Positions 11,626 through 25,297 of a DNA stretch of 64,000 bases are shown one piece after another. The notes beneath the pieces are model-generated. The model worked only from the letters and a program-made list of their open reading frames with translations, made no database searches and was not told where the DNA came from. Within the stretch, counting starts at the first letter, position 1. Every line of letters starts with the position of its first letter. The position numbers were made by a program, and so were the translations under genes. This DNA is from Capsicum annuum (lineage: Eukaryota; Streptophyta; Magnoliopsida; Solanales; Solanaceae): positions 43,411,180 to 43,475,179 of the forward strand of contig NC_061121.1 of NCBI RefSeq assembly GCF_002878395.1, written 5' to 3'.

Positions 11626-11657
11626 AGATTTAATCTGAAAACTCTTCTCACAGGAAT
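11606..11657 (+). repeat. Short direct repeats at a rearrangement junction
   Basis: The words at 11605-11619 and 11643-11657 share tcttctcacaggaat, 38 bases apart. The junction separates minus-strand RNase H sequence from plus-oriented LTR sequence. Confidence 0.7.
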
Positions 11658-12715
11658 CTTAAATGCCTAAGAGATGAATTTTTAACAATGACTGCTTATT
11701 ATGCTTTTATAGCTTTAATATGTTTCTAATTTAATGTTATTGAGTCTTGGGAGTTATGAATACCCAAAAACTTAGTTGTTTACTTAGTATCTATTGTTTT
11801 AGAATGGTTTCAGATATATTTGAGTATTACTAGTTTAGTCAGTTATCATACTAGTCAAACTTAGATCAATTCAGTAATCTGAGTCAGTTCAGTTAGGATT
11901 AGGATTTAGCACCGAGGGAACCCAGGGGTGGGGGCTCTCCTGCTAGTTGAGGATGTGACCTTTAGTAGAAGTCCCTGCGTTCTAGAACTACATATCCAGT
12001 GTAGGTTGAGATATTAACCTGTCAGTTGAGGGTTAACGTATATCTCACTAGAGCACCTGCCAGTAGAGGGTGACTTTTTAGTCCTTCAAGACTTTACTTT
12101 ACTGGATCCACGTAGCCATGTGTTAGTACCCATGGTAAGGTACTGACACCCTTCTAATAGGTTCATAGGTTGGACTCCAATTTGCTTATAATGGGGCATG
12201 TCGGTTAGATAATAGCTCCCACAATCTCAAATCAACATTTCAGTTCAAAGTTCAATTTCAAGTTTGCTTCACCATTGCATACATTTACCATTTGTTTAGT
12301 CTTAGTATTTCAGTATTTTAGTTTACAACTATTTAAGGATCATGTTATATGCTTGGTCATGCATTCTTAGATTTTACAACTTTCACGCGTACTATGTATT
12401 AGTTATCTCATGTTATTCATTCATTCAGTTATTATTCATGCACATGAACCTATGCATATCAGCCTAACCTCATTTAGTATATCATTACATTCAAAGTACT
12501 GACCATAAGCTCTTTTCTTGCACTATGTATCTCATATCAAAGGTTCGGACGCTCGGTTCCGGTCGTACCTAGACATTCTAGTGTATCATCAGCAGTAGTC
12601 GTGGTGAGTCCTCATCTATCGAGGACATAGTTGTTTATCTCAGATTTATTCAGTTGTTCAGTATTTTATTTCAGTTGAGATAGTTTAAGTTAGTTGGGGC
12701 CTGTCCCATCAAAGC
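11642..12715 (+). repeat. Gypsy LTR fragment, inverted relative to 1-560
   Basis: About 11660-12190 is the reverse complement counterpart of 1-560. The rest (to about 12715) reads as the downstream part of a gypsy LTR, with ggtgagtcctcatctatcgagg and a ggggcctgtccc-type block, both recurrent in the other LTRs of this window. Termini are not preserved. Confidence 0.65.
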
Positions 12716-12892
12716 AAATCACTCATCTATTAAAATAGATGACTGTTCTGTGCAACAAATCAACTGTCAATATTGTTTAGATTTCTTCTAACAGAAGCTT
12801 CATCTATCGTAATAAATGAATTATCTTTTAGGAGAAATCAAATAGTTGGAAAATCATCATGTTGGAATAGTTGATAAGAAAACAACAAATTT

Positions 12893-13018
12893 TTCATCTG
12901 TTGCATCATATAATTCAGTTGTTGCATCAGATGGTTCATCTGTTGCATCATATGGTTAATCTGTTGCATCAGATGATTCATCTATTGCATTAGATAGTTT
13001 AGTTGTTGCATTAAATAT
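12893..13018 (+). repeat. 21-bp tandem repeat, six units
   Basis: Six consecutive 21-base units begin at 12893, 12914, 12935, 12956, 12977 and 12998. The core is ttcatctgttgcatcagatgg with substitutions only. A looser set of related words (aactgttcatctatt-like) extends left to about 12720. There is no coding. Confidence 0.85.
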
Positions 13019-13020
13019 TT

Positions 13021-15280
13021 TTTCACGACCCTAGATGGGACCCTGGCCACGATGAGCATCCCAAACCATAAAGGCTCGGGTGCCCCTTTCTATCTGGTAC
13101 TCCTGAATACCATTAATAAACAATAAAGAATAGATGAAAAAATTAAGCAAACGGAATCATGGTCATGTCCTAAGTTTAATTTAATGATACCGAAAGAAAT
13201 CCATAAACATCTAGACTATATTATTTCAGTCTGCAAAATTTGTGATACATCAAAAATTAACAACTTTTCTTAAACTGGGACAAGGCCCCAATCGGACCTA
13301 AAACCAAAATGAAATAACAATGTTCTAAAAACAGGCCTTCCGAAAAAAAGAATGTTCACCAACTGCACACTTTTGTCTGATAAATCTATCGCTTATATAT
13401 ACCTCTGGACTGAGCCTCGGACCCTAAAATATAGGGGCTCGATAAAAACGTACTGGTACACAGAACAATCCATAAACAAAAATATACATTTATACAAACC
13501 ATAAGCGAGAGCATTTCATAAATCACATGTCATCTTAAAATAGTTGAAAAACACATGGGCATAATCTGAAACTTTCAAACACATTCTGCAATTCATGACT
13601 CAACTCTTTATCTTACTTCTGAGCCAAATGGTACACCCTACAACTCTTCTATTCCATGGGCTGTATGGAATCTGCCCTTGACTAGGAGGCCAAGCCCCCA
13701 ATCCAAGTTTGCCGCAAGGGTTGGAATATCTTCTTATCTACTATGCAACAAGTCCATCGCCAGCGTACAATCTTGCTTTTCGGGTAAAGTAAACCCGTGT
13801 CGAAAAATCACAGTTTCAGACAATGAAACTGTATGGGTCATTCCTTCTTGGGGTAACCATCTAACTCTCTTCAGCCCAATTTTAGATCCTTTAAACCATA
13901 TCTACTTTGAAACATTTTTTCATTCTTAATATCATTCGAGAACATAAAAAATAGGGTATCATCATACCCGACTTGCAAGTCATGTCACAACATATCTACT
14001 ACCCTTATCTTATTTCAAAAGAGGTTTATTGACCACCCAAAAGCTCTACAATTTGAACAAATGTTTATATTTCAAATCAATTGAAACAAAACAACCATTG
14101 TCAATACTTATTCTATAGGGGTCACCCTTTTCAATCACTTTCAAGCCATTTTAAAATGAAATCACGATCATCATAAAACAAGTAAAGTACTCTTCCAGTA
14201 TCTCATAAAAACGGTGAAATCTATACATAATAGGCTCAACATTTAAGAATTTTGCGTAATCCATTCCGAACATGTAAATTCAATATAATTTCATAGTAAA
14301 AGAGGGAATCACATATCCGATGCTCTAATTTAAGTTCACAATTTAATCATCATCATGTCATATGAAAAACATTTCAAGATTTGGGGTTTAGTACCATAAT
14401 TTTCTCAACACTTCATCAAGATGTAATAATTTCAATACAATTTTATCAATGATCTTGAAACAATTTCGTATATACAAATATATATTCTTTAAAATTAATT
14501 TTAAAATCTAAAATCAATGCCCATGGGGTTTACGATAGTCCCACGTACCTTAGATTACTTAATTCAAAGAATGACAACCCGAATCTTGATTAGTTTCTTC
14601 GAATTCTTGACTTAAGAGCTTAATTCTTGATCTTTGGGGCTCTAGGGTTTTCTTGAAGTGAAAATAAGATAATAGTGATGTACAATGCTCTTTAGGGGCT
14701 CAAATCCTGTGTTTTGGATGGTTTTTGGGTGAGATAAATGTCCTAACTGCCCCCTAATTACGTGGATTCAAAAAGATGGAAAATAAGGGATGAAATGGAA
14801 CGTGTGTCACATGCTCTGGAGTGGCGAAATAGAGTGCGCATCACATTACCTATCGCACACCCTCTTAGGGATGAAACGGAGTGTGTCTCATGTTTATCAC
14901 ACGCAGCTAAGGGTTCTAACAAAAATAATTATAACTTTTCGCTCAGGTATCGGATTTAGGAAAAATTGGTATCGTTGGAAAGCTGATTCAATTATCTACA
15001 ATTTGTTGGGTATTTAGCTGCCAAACTCTATGTGTATCAAAATTTATACATTTTCAAAGTATACCCTTATAAAATTGAGTACAAGGATTTAGCCAAATCC
15101 AAGGTTCCTAGCTCAAATTCACTCTAAGTGATTCATATGAACACTTTTCACCTCGACAGCACTTCCAACATGAGGATAACAATCATGACACTTATTATCA
15201 CTTGGAAATCATTTCTATTAGAGTTTACACACGCAAGAACAACAGTTCAATTTCTAATTCAAAAGATGCGGGGTATTACA
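13021..15280 (-). repeat. Single LTR related to the LARD LTR
   Basis: The left end tttcacgaccc and right end gggtattaca match the termini of the 16475 and 22917 LTRs (tgtcacgaccc, gtgttaca), with a mutated first dinucleotide. The interior shares blocks such as aaagaaatccat.aacatcta and the tggacaaggcccc region. No internal element sequence adjoins it, so it looks like a solo LTR of about 2.26 kb. I could not find a matching 5-bp target duplication (tattt versus gttca). Confidence 0.72.
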
Positions 15281-16469
15281 GTTCATCTGTGTAGGAAAAA
15301 AATAGTAGCTAGAATTTGTTTAATAGAACAGTAGCAATATCACCATTTAATATCAAATACACCATTTTTACCAAGAAAAATAATAAATCAACCTAGCAAC
15401 ACCAACACAACACAACATAACACAGACGCCAAGAATATCAACAGTGACCAAAACCATCAAAATTATTGTTTCTTTTGTAAAAACACAAAGAACAATAATC
15501 AAACTTCAAAAAACTCAAAAGACACCAATAAATCCAATCAAAAATTCAACAACAAGAATGACAGTAACGACAAAAAAACATTTTTTACTCTGAAAAGAGA
15601 AGAAAAGAATAACAAATACCAAAAATTAGTTTTTTCTTCAGTCCCCGTTTCAAATTTAAGTAGCAAATATTGAAATTGTTAATCAATATTAGAAGAGAAG
15701 TTGGCTCAAGTTTCTCTTTTTCTTAACAACTAAACAGCACTAAAATTTTACCTGTGAAAGAAGAAAAGAGACGATGAAGAACTCGAAGTTGTTGTCTCCA
15801 GAGAGCAATGTTGTCACATGGATTGAAGGTAGAAAGTCGAAAAAGAACTCGAAGCCCAACTTTTTATTGCCGGGAGGTTAAAGTTGCCGGGAATTGAAGG
15901 AAGAAATTTACAGAACTATTGGTTGGTAGAAGCTTGAGAGAAATAGTCGAAATAGAGAGAGGGATGAGAGGAGAGGGGTGTGGTTTGATTTGTATTTTTG
16001 AAAAGATTAAAAAGTTTTTAAAATATTAATCAAGCCCACAATTAAATTAATTAATTTTTCTAATTATGTTTTACCCTTTAAGTTGGTCAATGTCACCAAT
16101 CCATCATTCAAGACTTAAATGACATCTTTCCTTTAATTTTCAGAAGAATTTTTAGGTATTTTTAAATGTTATTTCAATGTTTTAGCATGTTTAAGTTGCA
16201 TAATTATAGAGGTTACTCCACCACCTAAGATACACGAAATTATGATGGAACTTTAAATAAAGTGGTTAGTCCTATGAAAATCAAAGAGACAAGGCTTTGA
16301 AGATTAAATGAATGTCTTAATAAATAAACTAGATAACTTGGCCGCACTTCGTGTGTGCAATTGTTAAAAGAATTGTTTGAGAATCACTTTTTTTATTTTT
16401 ATTAATTTTATATTTGCTTTATTTTCAAATTAATATTAATTATCATTTTTAAAAAATAAAAGTATGAAG
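15281..16469. other. Non-coding interval
   Basis: AT-rich and without supported genes. It resumes with gttcatctgtgt, resembling the 21-bp repeats left of the solo LTR. It contains CA-rich low-complexity sequence (15390-15600) and a 35-codon ORF at about 15774 that I do not consider real. Confidence 0.5.
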
Positions 16470-16474
16470 ATAGT
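16470..16474. other. Left target-site duplication ATAGT
   Basis: Five bases atagt directly before the left LTR start. They are identical to the five bases after the right LTR (25298-25302). Confidence 0.92.
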
Positions 16475-16927
16475 TGTCACGACCCAAGCCGGGGCCCTAG
16501 CCGTGACGAGCATCTAGAAACATAGAGGCCTGGGCACCTTTCTATTTCTGGTAAACATGCACAATACTCAATAATAAAGAAAAGAATGCGGAAATGAAAT
16601 AAACGGAAACATGGTCATACTCTCAATTCAATTTAACAATACTGGAAAGAAATCCATCAACATCTAAACAATGTTTATTTCAGTCTGCAAAATCTCTACT
16701 ACATACGACATCAGTAACTGTCTGAATCTGGGACAAGTCCCCAGTGGACCAATACCATAATCAAATAACAATACTCTAAGAATGGCCTTATGAAGTAAGG
16801 AAGGCTCACCAACTACACACTTTTGACTGTCAACTCTACTGTTTAGCAAGACCTCTAAACTGAGCCTTAGACCCTGAAAAATAGGGGTCAATACAATTGT
16901 ACTGGTATGCAGAGAAATCCAAACTAA

Positions 16928-16972
<45 letters not shown>

Positions 16973-18853
16973 GATGAGAACAAGTCATGAAAGATCATGC
17001 ATGATAGAGTTTAAAATACTTGGGCAATTCTTTGATAACCATAAAACATTCTTCTTAATGTAGTTCTGATCTTTGTATAACTTCTGAGTCAGGTAGTACA
17101 TCCCTACAAGTCTGATATTCCACGGGCTATTTAGAATCTGCCATTGACTCGGCGGAGAAGCCCCTAACCTGAGTTTGCCGTAAGGGTTGGAGTGTCTGAA
17201 TCTGATAAACCATAGGGCACTAGGACAACGTAAAATCCCTTTAGGGGATGTAATAACCCATATCGGAAAAATACGGTTTTGAGCAATGAGTTATCTGAAC
17301 TCTTTCCTTCTTCGGGCAATCGCCTAAAATATCTTTATGCCCAATTTTAGCCTTTTCTTAACTTGAATCATTTTACGTTCAAATTCTAAAAAAAATTTGA
17401 ATAAAAATCTGCATTCTATTCTGTTCTGAATTACTATGGCATTTACTGTATTGGTATTTTCATACCAAGACTTACAAGTCATTATTATGAGACATAAATT
17501 CATATCACGGTTTTCTCTTTCAAAACATAAAGTTCAGACCACCATAATTCAAATAATTAAAGAAGATTCATTTTTCAATACATTTATCAAACTATGCAAA
17601 AAACATTATTATCAATCATTTCAACAAACATGTGGTGGTCATATATTTCTGGAAAATAATGTAATTCTTTCATTATATATACTCAACATTTATGAACATG
17701 CAAAACATCCCTCTCATCAATTTGAAAATCAACCTTAAATCATTCAACACTAGTTAAGAACATTGATACCATGCTTCTAAATAACATTCTTCAACTCATA
17801 ACATTCTAAACTCAAGAAGTGTTGCAACATGAGAGGGAGCATAAATAGTCATGCTCTCAATTAAATATTCAACTCTATTTCATACATACATATATAAGAT
17901 TACAAATCAATTTGGAGAAAATCCCTCAAGACCAAAACAATAAATCCATTTAAGAGTCCATAATGCACAATCGAAATGTAAATTTCAAAACCCCTTTATA
18001 AATTCATGAATTCTAAACTTTAAATCATATTTAAAGTATTTAAACCATCCCATGCAGTTTTAGGAAAATCCTACATATCTTAGTTACGAAGAATTTGTGA
18101 AGAAGTTTTAAAAAGATTGGACCTTTACGCTTTATCGCTCAAACCCTAGTTGTTTTCTCCTATTATGTTCTTGAAGGATGAACTAGGGATCTTAGGAGAG
18201 TTTTAAACGTTACTAATAAGCCTAAATTCGTTTAAGTATGATTAGGAATGGTTTAGGAGTGCCAAAAGACTTAATTGCCCTCAAAATAACTCAAAAATTG
18301 AGTGTTTACTTTGCTTGGGCCATAAGGTATGCTCCGCATTGCCCATCGTCTAAGCTAGGTTTGGCGGTGCATTTCCCATAGCCTAAGTTAGGCTGGGCGG
18401 CACCTAACCCATTGCCTAAGCTAGGTTGGGTGGCGCCTAACCTATGGCATAACTATTCAGTAGACTTAGGCAATTTTCTAGGCGACACACTTCACTTTGC
18501 AAAGTCATAACTTTTTTCTCGGTTAACGGATTTGGGCAAAATTGGTATCATTGGAAAGATACTTTGAAGACCTTTCATTTGATATGTAGTTGCCTCTCTA
18601 ATTTGTTATATACCAAAATTTTTGATCGATGGAAATTGACTCAAGTTAAAACGTCCACTAAGACTTAATCAATAGAAATGTTTTATTCTCGTCTTAGACT
18701 TAGGGGATTTTTGAGACCTCAATCCATATTCAAAGGTATTCCCACACTATAGGTTTGATCACCACACATATATTCACAAGGAATCATCTATTTCAAGTCT
18801 ATATGCTTAGGAACGACGGTCTAAATTCTAGCCTAAAAGTTCGGGGTGTTACA
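16475..18853 (-). repeat. 3' LTR of the LARD (left copy)
   Basis: Starts tgtcacgaccc and ends gtgttaca, followed at once by the inverted polypurine tract. It carries a 39-base AT run (16931-16969). A GC-richer stretch with repeated gcctaagctaggttgggcgg-like words lies near 18310-18450. It aligns end to end with 22917-25297. Confidence 0.93.
16931..16969. repeat. (AT)n microsatellite in the left LARD LTR
   Basis: Uninterrupted alternating AT. The matching run in the right LTR is at about 23374-23412 and has about the same length. Confidence 0.95.
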
Positions 18854-18869
18854 TTATCTCCCCCTTGGG
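18854..18869 (-). other. Polypurine tract of the LARD
   Basis: The plus strand reads ttatctcccccttggg, so the minus strand is cccaagggggagataa, abutting the LTR end at 18853. The core is the same as element A's tract. Confidence 0.92.
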
Positions 18870-21800
18870 ATCATTTGTCCCTAAATGATGAGTAGGGACT
18901 TCTTGAAGCTCTAAAAGTGTAGAATAAAGAACGTAATATTGATTCGAACATTTTTCCTCAAAAAAAAATATGAAAAGGCATCACACGATCTTTATGATAA
19001 CCCCTAGGAAAATGGGTAAGGATAAAACCCGAGATAGCGAAACTTTACATCGACATGAATCTTCGCATGTGTTTTATGGCATATGATCAAAACATTGTAA
19101 GACATAAATTTTCCTAAGAGTCCTTGGCCTGATTAAGATTGATACAAGAGATGAGATAAGCTCCTCACGGAACATATGATTATTTGCATTCTCCGTCTTA
19201 CAAGCTCCCACGAAAAGACTTAAACTTAGCAACACTACTTGTCTATACCCCAACATTAATCAACATGCTTCATCATTTCCAACTTACAATTCTTCCGTAG
19301 CATATCTAACCACAAGAATTTGTGTCCCATCGTATAATACTTTATGTTGAAGCCTAACTTGGAGGAAAGAGGTGCTAATTTAAACTATGGGACCCTGTAC
19401 CCTATATCCCATTAAGAAATCATCTCACCTCATCACTATAATCCAACAACCCCAAGTCTTAGTCCAAAGAATACTAACTATATGGCATATTAGTTTGTGT
19501 TTTCATCTATCACAAAATTTCAGCCTACCGCTACCACACCAAACTTTATGGACATCTCCACAAAGACCTGAAAATTCAATCATTTTCACTAAGATTCTCG
19601 CCATACACTTCCCTCCTAACTATTTCACGTAAAGAATATTCTTCTCCTTCCTTCCCCCACTCTTCTAACTTTAGCTCAAAAAATCACATCGAAATTTTCA
19701 CCTACAACGACATCTACTCCCCCACCTAAAACACTTCTACAGTTCTACAACCATCGCCATACTAGCATACAAGCATACAGAGGGTCACTAAAGGACCTGA
19801 GCAAGAGCATCATGAAAGGGAGTAACACTATTCAGTTATAACATATACTTATTTCCATACAGCTGGGACATGAGTTGAAGATATTGTACAATCACAGAGT
19901 GTTTCATATATCAAATGTTTGGATCACAAGTTAAGAGTCATTCTAGCATAAACTCAACATAGCATGAGTTCTTAAGACAACCACAGTGAGAAACATGAGA
20001 GCTTACATCATGAGTCTTATAACATGAGTGTGGAATTCATGAAGTCGATTATTTAGGCAAGGACTTCTACTCAAAGCTATCGCTTCTCATTTTCAGAACT
20101 GAAATAGTCATGAGTTCACACAACTTTATCATTTTGGCTAATCCCGACATAAAATGAATCGTTAACATACGAAAACATAGTTCCTTAGAACCAATCATGA
20201 TTTTGGGACACAAATTTGTTGTTCATAAGAAACATAACATAGAGCTTGGATACTTAGAATACTGGATCACTGAGGGACATTATTTCTTCTAGTTTGGAAG
20301 TCGTGACATGTCATGAGTTACATAGAGTGCTCAAACCTTAGACATAGGTAGGACTTGGATACATAACGTAAGGCATTAGCAGAGTGACCTTGTAGAATGA
20401 GTAGGAGGAGTTTGTTTGAATTGTAATAGATTTATCGTGAATCTTACTTGAAACTTGACACCATAAGAAAATTTGAGAACTACTTTAACTCATCATCTGC
20501 CCCTTAGATCAAAGTCATAATCCTACACTTCCGGACATAACCTCTCATCAAATATATATCCACAACTTTCAACACAAGAGATATACCACCATACACATTA
20601 CCGCTAATCCCTCTCAGATAAACTATACTCTGTAGGTCTTGTTTTCCGGAAATACTACTCTCACTTTTGCTAGCCTCTACGACCATCACCCTGCAACCCA
20701 TCTTCACGTAAACGAGATGTGCCAACCATTCGAGGAACATGGAGACTAGGTGAAGTACTGAGCCTCCCAATATCCACACACCTAATCATAAAGGGGTACC
20801 AATATACATGAACACAAACTCCCTTCCAAGGATTTTTTTTTCTTCAATAACATTAATTCATTATAGAACATCCCCTTCAGGTACACTAATCCTAACATCC
20901 CCCAAACCCCAAAGTCATCTATTTATGGCTAACGTTATCAGGGCATAGATAGCCACACTTCTAGGCACACAACACTTCATCTTCAACTCCTTAGAATACT
21001 TAGCATTACACCTCAAATCACATAACTTGCATTTTAACAAAATTTGAAAAACTATACCAAAGTCGCATATTGCCCACTCATTTTTTCTTAATTTAACTCT
21101 AAATAACGCTATACAACAACTCCCCAAAATTCCCCGTTCCAAAATTTCAAGAACACAAACTAGTTACGCAAAACACACATACACATAAATGCTAAACTTT
21201 CCATTTTTAAGTATACTCTAAAGTCATTGCTTTCAAAGAATGCTACTCTTAATTTTTGCTATCCTCTGCCATCATCAACTTATAACTCGCAGTCTCATGA
21301 GTCTACACATCCTCACTCCTTATCACATAAAAGTCCACTCTCCACTACTTAACCTTCTAACACTAGATTGTTAATCGCATAACTTATATCATAAAATCTT
21401 ACCTAACTCCATACTACAAGGGGGGAAACTTATTCTTATATACTTACACCCTTATCCACTTAATGACTCACCCACAATTCATAATTTTAACACTAGTCTT
21501 CATATACACATATACCTCACAATTACCACTTAAATCTTTCATAAATTTCCAACCTAGGTTGTTTCACACATCCCATCAAGACTGCTAATTAATTCCAACA
21601 AAACATGCATCATTAATCTTAAGCTACTACTCTTACCACCACATTCTACATCTAAAGTTCAAGCTTATAGTCTAGAAACAATCACGTACCACCGGTGAAG
21701 CATGCAACATATTATACTAGTCCATCAAATTGAGAAATCAACTTAAAATACTCATTTTATTTAACTACTACCTATAGTCGTAACCCCTCCAAGACATCAG

Positions 21801-22900
21801 TATTACATAACAAAATCCACTACATACCTTCTTACATGAAGTACCAGTTTACGACTACCAAAATAAAGATATAATCAAAATGAGGGGTAAAGTCATAATA
21901 GGGATATTCGATTCTAATCATATAACATAATCTAACCCGATCTTATCTACATATTCTACTTTGTCACCTCATACCTACTTGCCCAAGCATACCTTTAGAC
22001 TACCTTCAAATTCCACATACAACAATGAATCTATAATTATAACTTATTGGCTAATCTAACCATTTCCATTCACATCCTATAAGAGGTTTCTATAACCACC
22101 ATGACTATCTACTCTAGGCTCCTTCCCTAGTTTTGAATACATAATGATCACAGCCAAACACTTCCTCTATCGAATACCTTACAATCTACAAATATTACTA
22201 ACACATTAGTCTATCAGTATAAAATGGCAAATCATCCCTCAATCAATGGTTATACAACTAAAAATATTTATATACACAAAAGTCACCATCACTCTGACTT
22301 CTAAACTTATGACTTCATATCACCAACATCTTGGTCCAATCTCATTACCAATAGGTCATGACACTTTAACATACACTACTACTAGGGTGGAAATATAGTT
22401 CAACATTATACTACACATCATTCCCCTTATGCATGACATTTGTAATAAGAACTTGAAAGGGACTGAATACACTTTACAACTCAGGCTCAAATGCATGATT
22501 GATGTAGATAAAGGTATAAGCTTGAATGAATACACTTTATAGAACTCATGGATTCCTCTCAAGTCCTTGTGAAATTTCATAATCTTTCATGACTCAATCA
22601 TAAAGGACCATACTATTTAGATTTTAGACTTCTGCACTTGAATCACCTCAACAATGAGACATATCTGAGAATATCAAAGTAGGATTTGGGATAACTTTAC
22701 TTTCATATAGGAGACACCATAGCATGAACTAGAGTATTAAAGAGGAATATTCTGACTCCATAGCATGAACTAGAACATGAAGAAAGTAAGACATTCCTAA
22801 ATGCCTTGTAGCCTTCTACTTATAGGTATGGCGTGCTACACACCCATAAACAAGATTCTACCCGACACGATTTTGTAGACACCCTGGGACCATGAACCGT
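18870..22900 (-). other. Non-coding interior of the LARD
   Basis: About 4 kb of AT-rich sequence with no gag, protease, RT or integrase motif in any frame. The longest ORFs (for example minus-strand 20504-20779 and 20915-21142) lack recognisable domains. Cys- and Ser-rich translations appear on both strands, as expected of non-coding sequence. Confidence 0.8.
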
Positions 22901-22912
22901 GCTTTGATACCA
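22901..22912 (-). other. Primer-binding site of the LARD, tRNA-Met type
   Basis: The plus strand reads gctttgatacca, so the minus strand is tggtatcaaagc. This is one mismatch from the initiator tRNA-Met site at 2507, four bases inside the 5' LTR. Confidence 0.88.
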
Positions 22913-22916
22913 AATT

Positions 22917-23370
22917 TGTCACGACCCGAGTTGGGGCCCTAGCTGTGACAAGAATCCCGAACTATGGAGGCTCGGTCGCCCTTTTATTTCAGGTAGACAT
23001 GCACAATATTCAATAATAAAGAAAAGAATGTGGAAATGAAATAAACAGAATCATGGTCATACTCTCAATTCAATTTAACAATACTAGAAAGAAATCCATC
23101 AACATCTAAACAACATCTATTTCAGTCTACAAAATCTCTACTACATACGACATCAGTAACTGTCTGAATCTGGGACAAGGCCCCTAGTGGACCAATACCA
23201 TAATCAAATAACAATACTCTAAGAAAGGCCTTATGAAGTAAGGAAGGCTCACCAACTACACACTTTTGACTGTCAACTCTACTGTTTAGCAAGACCTCTA
23301 AACTGAGCCTTAGACCCTGAAAAATAGGGGTCAATACAATTGTACTGGTATGCAGAGAAATCCAAACTAA

Positions 23371-23415
<45 letters not shown>

Positions 23416-25297
23416 GATGAGAACAAGTCATGAAAGATCATGCATGATAGAGTTTAAAATACTTGGGCAATTCTTTGATAACCATAAAACATTCTTCTTA
23501 ATGTAGTTCTGATCTTTGTATTACTTCTGAGTTAGGTAGTACATCCCTACAAGTCTGATATTCCACGGGCTATATAGAATCTTCCATTGACTCGGCGGAG
23601 AAGCCCCAAACCTGAGTTTGCGGTAAGGGTTGAAGTGTCTGAATCTGATAAACCATAGGGCACTAGGACAACGTAAAATCCCTTTAGGGGATGTAATAAC
23701 CCATATCGAAAAAATACGGTTTTGAGCAATGAGTTATCTGAACTCGTGCCTTCTTCGGGTAACCGCCTAAAATATCTTTATGCCCAATTTTAGCCTTTTC
23801 TCAACTTGAATCATTCTACGTTCAAATTCTAAAAAAAATCTGAATAAAAATCTGCATTCTATTCTGTTCTGAATTACTATGGCATTTTCTGTGTAAATAT
23901 TGTCATACCAAGACTTACAAGTCATTATTATGAGACATAAATTCATATCACAGTTTTCTCTTTCAAAACATAAAGTTCAGACCACCATAATTCAAATAAT
24001 TCAAGAAGATTCATTCTTCAATACATTTATCAAACTATGCAAAAAACATTATTATCAATCATTTCAACAAACATGTGGTGGTCATATATTTCTAGAAAAC
24101 AATGTAATTCTTTCATTATATATACTCAATATTTATCAACATACAAAACGTTCCTCTCATTAATTTAAAAATCAACCTTAAATCATTCAACACTAGTTAA
24201 GAACATTGATACCATTCTTTTAAATAACATTCTTCAACTCATAACATTCTAAAATCAAGAAGCGTTGCAACATGAGAGGGAGCATAAATAGTCATGCTCT
24301 CAAGTAAATATTCAACTAAATTTCATACATACATATATAAGATTACAACTCAATTTGGAGAAAAGTCCTCAAGACCAAAACAATAATTCCATTTAAGAGT
24401 CCATAATGCACAATCGAAATGTAAATGCCAAAACCTCTTTGTAAATTCATGAATTCTAAACTTTAAATCATATTCAAAATGTTTAAACCAGCCAATATAG
24501 TTTTAGAAAAACCCCACGTACGTTAGTTGCAAAAAATTCATGAAGAAGTTTTGAAAAGATTGGACCTTTATGCTTGATTTCTCAAACCTTAGTTGTTTTC
24601 TCCTCTTGTCTTCTTGAGGGATGAACTAGGGATCTTAGGAGAGTTTTAAACGTTACTAATAATCCTAAATTCCTTTAATCATGATTAGGGAAGGTTTATG
24701 AGTGCCAAAAGTCTTAATTTCCCTCAAAATAAATCAAAAATGGAGTGTTTACGTCGCTTGGGCCATAAGGTATGCGCCGCATTGCCCATCGCCTAAGCTA
24801 GGCTAGGCGGCGCATTGTCCATCACCTAAGTTAGTCTGGGCGGTGCCTAACCTATTGCCTAAGCTAGGTTGGGCGGCGCCTAACCTATGGCATAACCATT
24901 CCAGTAAACTTAGGCGATTTGCTATGCGACGCACTCCACTTTGCAAAGTCATAACTTTTTGCTCGGTTAATGGATTTGGGCAAAATTGGTATTGTTGGAA
25001 ATCTACTTCGAAGACCTTTCATTTGATAGATAGTATACCCTCTAAGTTTTTATATACAAAAATTTATGGTCGATGGAAGTTGACTCAAGTTAAAACATCC
25101 ACTAAGACTTAATCAATAGAAATGTTTTATACTCATCTTAGACTTAGGGGATTTTTTAGACCTCAATCCATATTCAAAGGTATTCCCACACTATAGGATT
25201 GATCACCACATATATATTCACAAGGAATCATCTAGTTCGGGTCTATACGCTTAGGAACGACGGTCTAAATTCTAGCCCGAAAGTACGGGGTGTTACA
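22917..25297 (-). repeat. 5' LTR of the LARD (right copy)
   Basis: Begins tgtcacgaccc next to the PBS and ends gtgttaca at 25297. It pairs with 16475-18853 over its full length. The AT run is at about 23374-23412. Differences cluster in the first 100 bases, with scattered changes elsewhere. Confidence 0.93.

Larger units (their letters stand above)
16475..25297 (-). mobile_element. Complete non-autonomous LTR retrotransposon (LARD-like)
   Basis: A full 8.82-kb element with two 2.38-kb LTRs in direct repeat, both TG...CA, and a perfect 5-bp duplication ATAGT. PBS and polypurine tract orient it on the minus strand. The 4.06-kb interior (18854-22916) has no gag or pol similarity on either strand, only short ORFs without recognisable motifs. 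This fits a large retrotransposon derivative that relies on proteins of an autonomous gypsy partner. Element A uses a nearly identical PBS and polypurine tract, so a Tekay/Del-type helper is a reasonable inference. The two LTRs show scattered substitutions and small indels. Confidence 0.9.

Noticed and set aside
12893..13018. Regular 21-bp repeats as a CRISPR-like array
   Set aside because: Units are contiguous without unique spacers, in a plant genome.
13678..15017. ORFs at 13678-13929, 14762-14959 and 14790-15017
   Set aside because: Inside a solo LTR, no domain, overlapping frames.
16664..23334. Paired minus-strand ORFs near 16664-16891 and 23122-23334
   Set aside because: Same reason: homologous LTR positions, not a gene.
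17436..24163. Paired ORFs in both LARD LTRs (around 17436-17738 and 23900-24163)
   Set aside because: They lie inside LTR repeats, differ in start and length, and show no domain. Their similarity reflects LTR homology.
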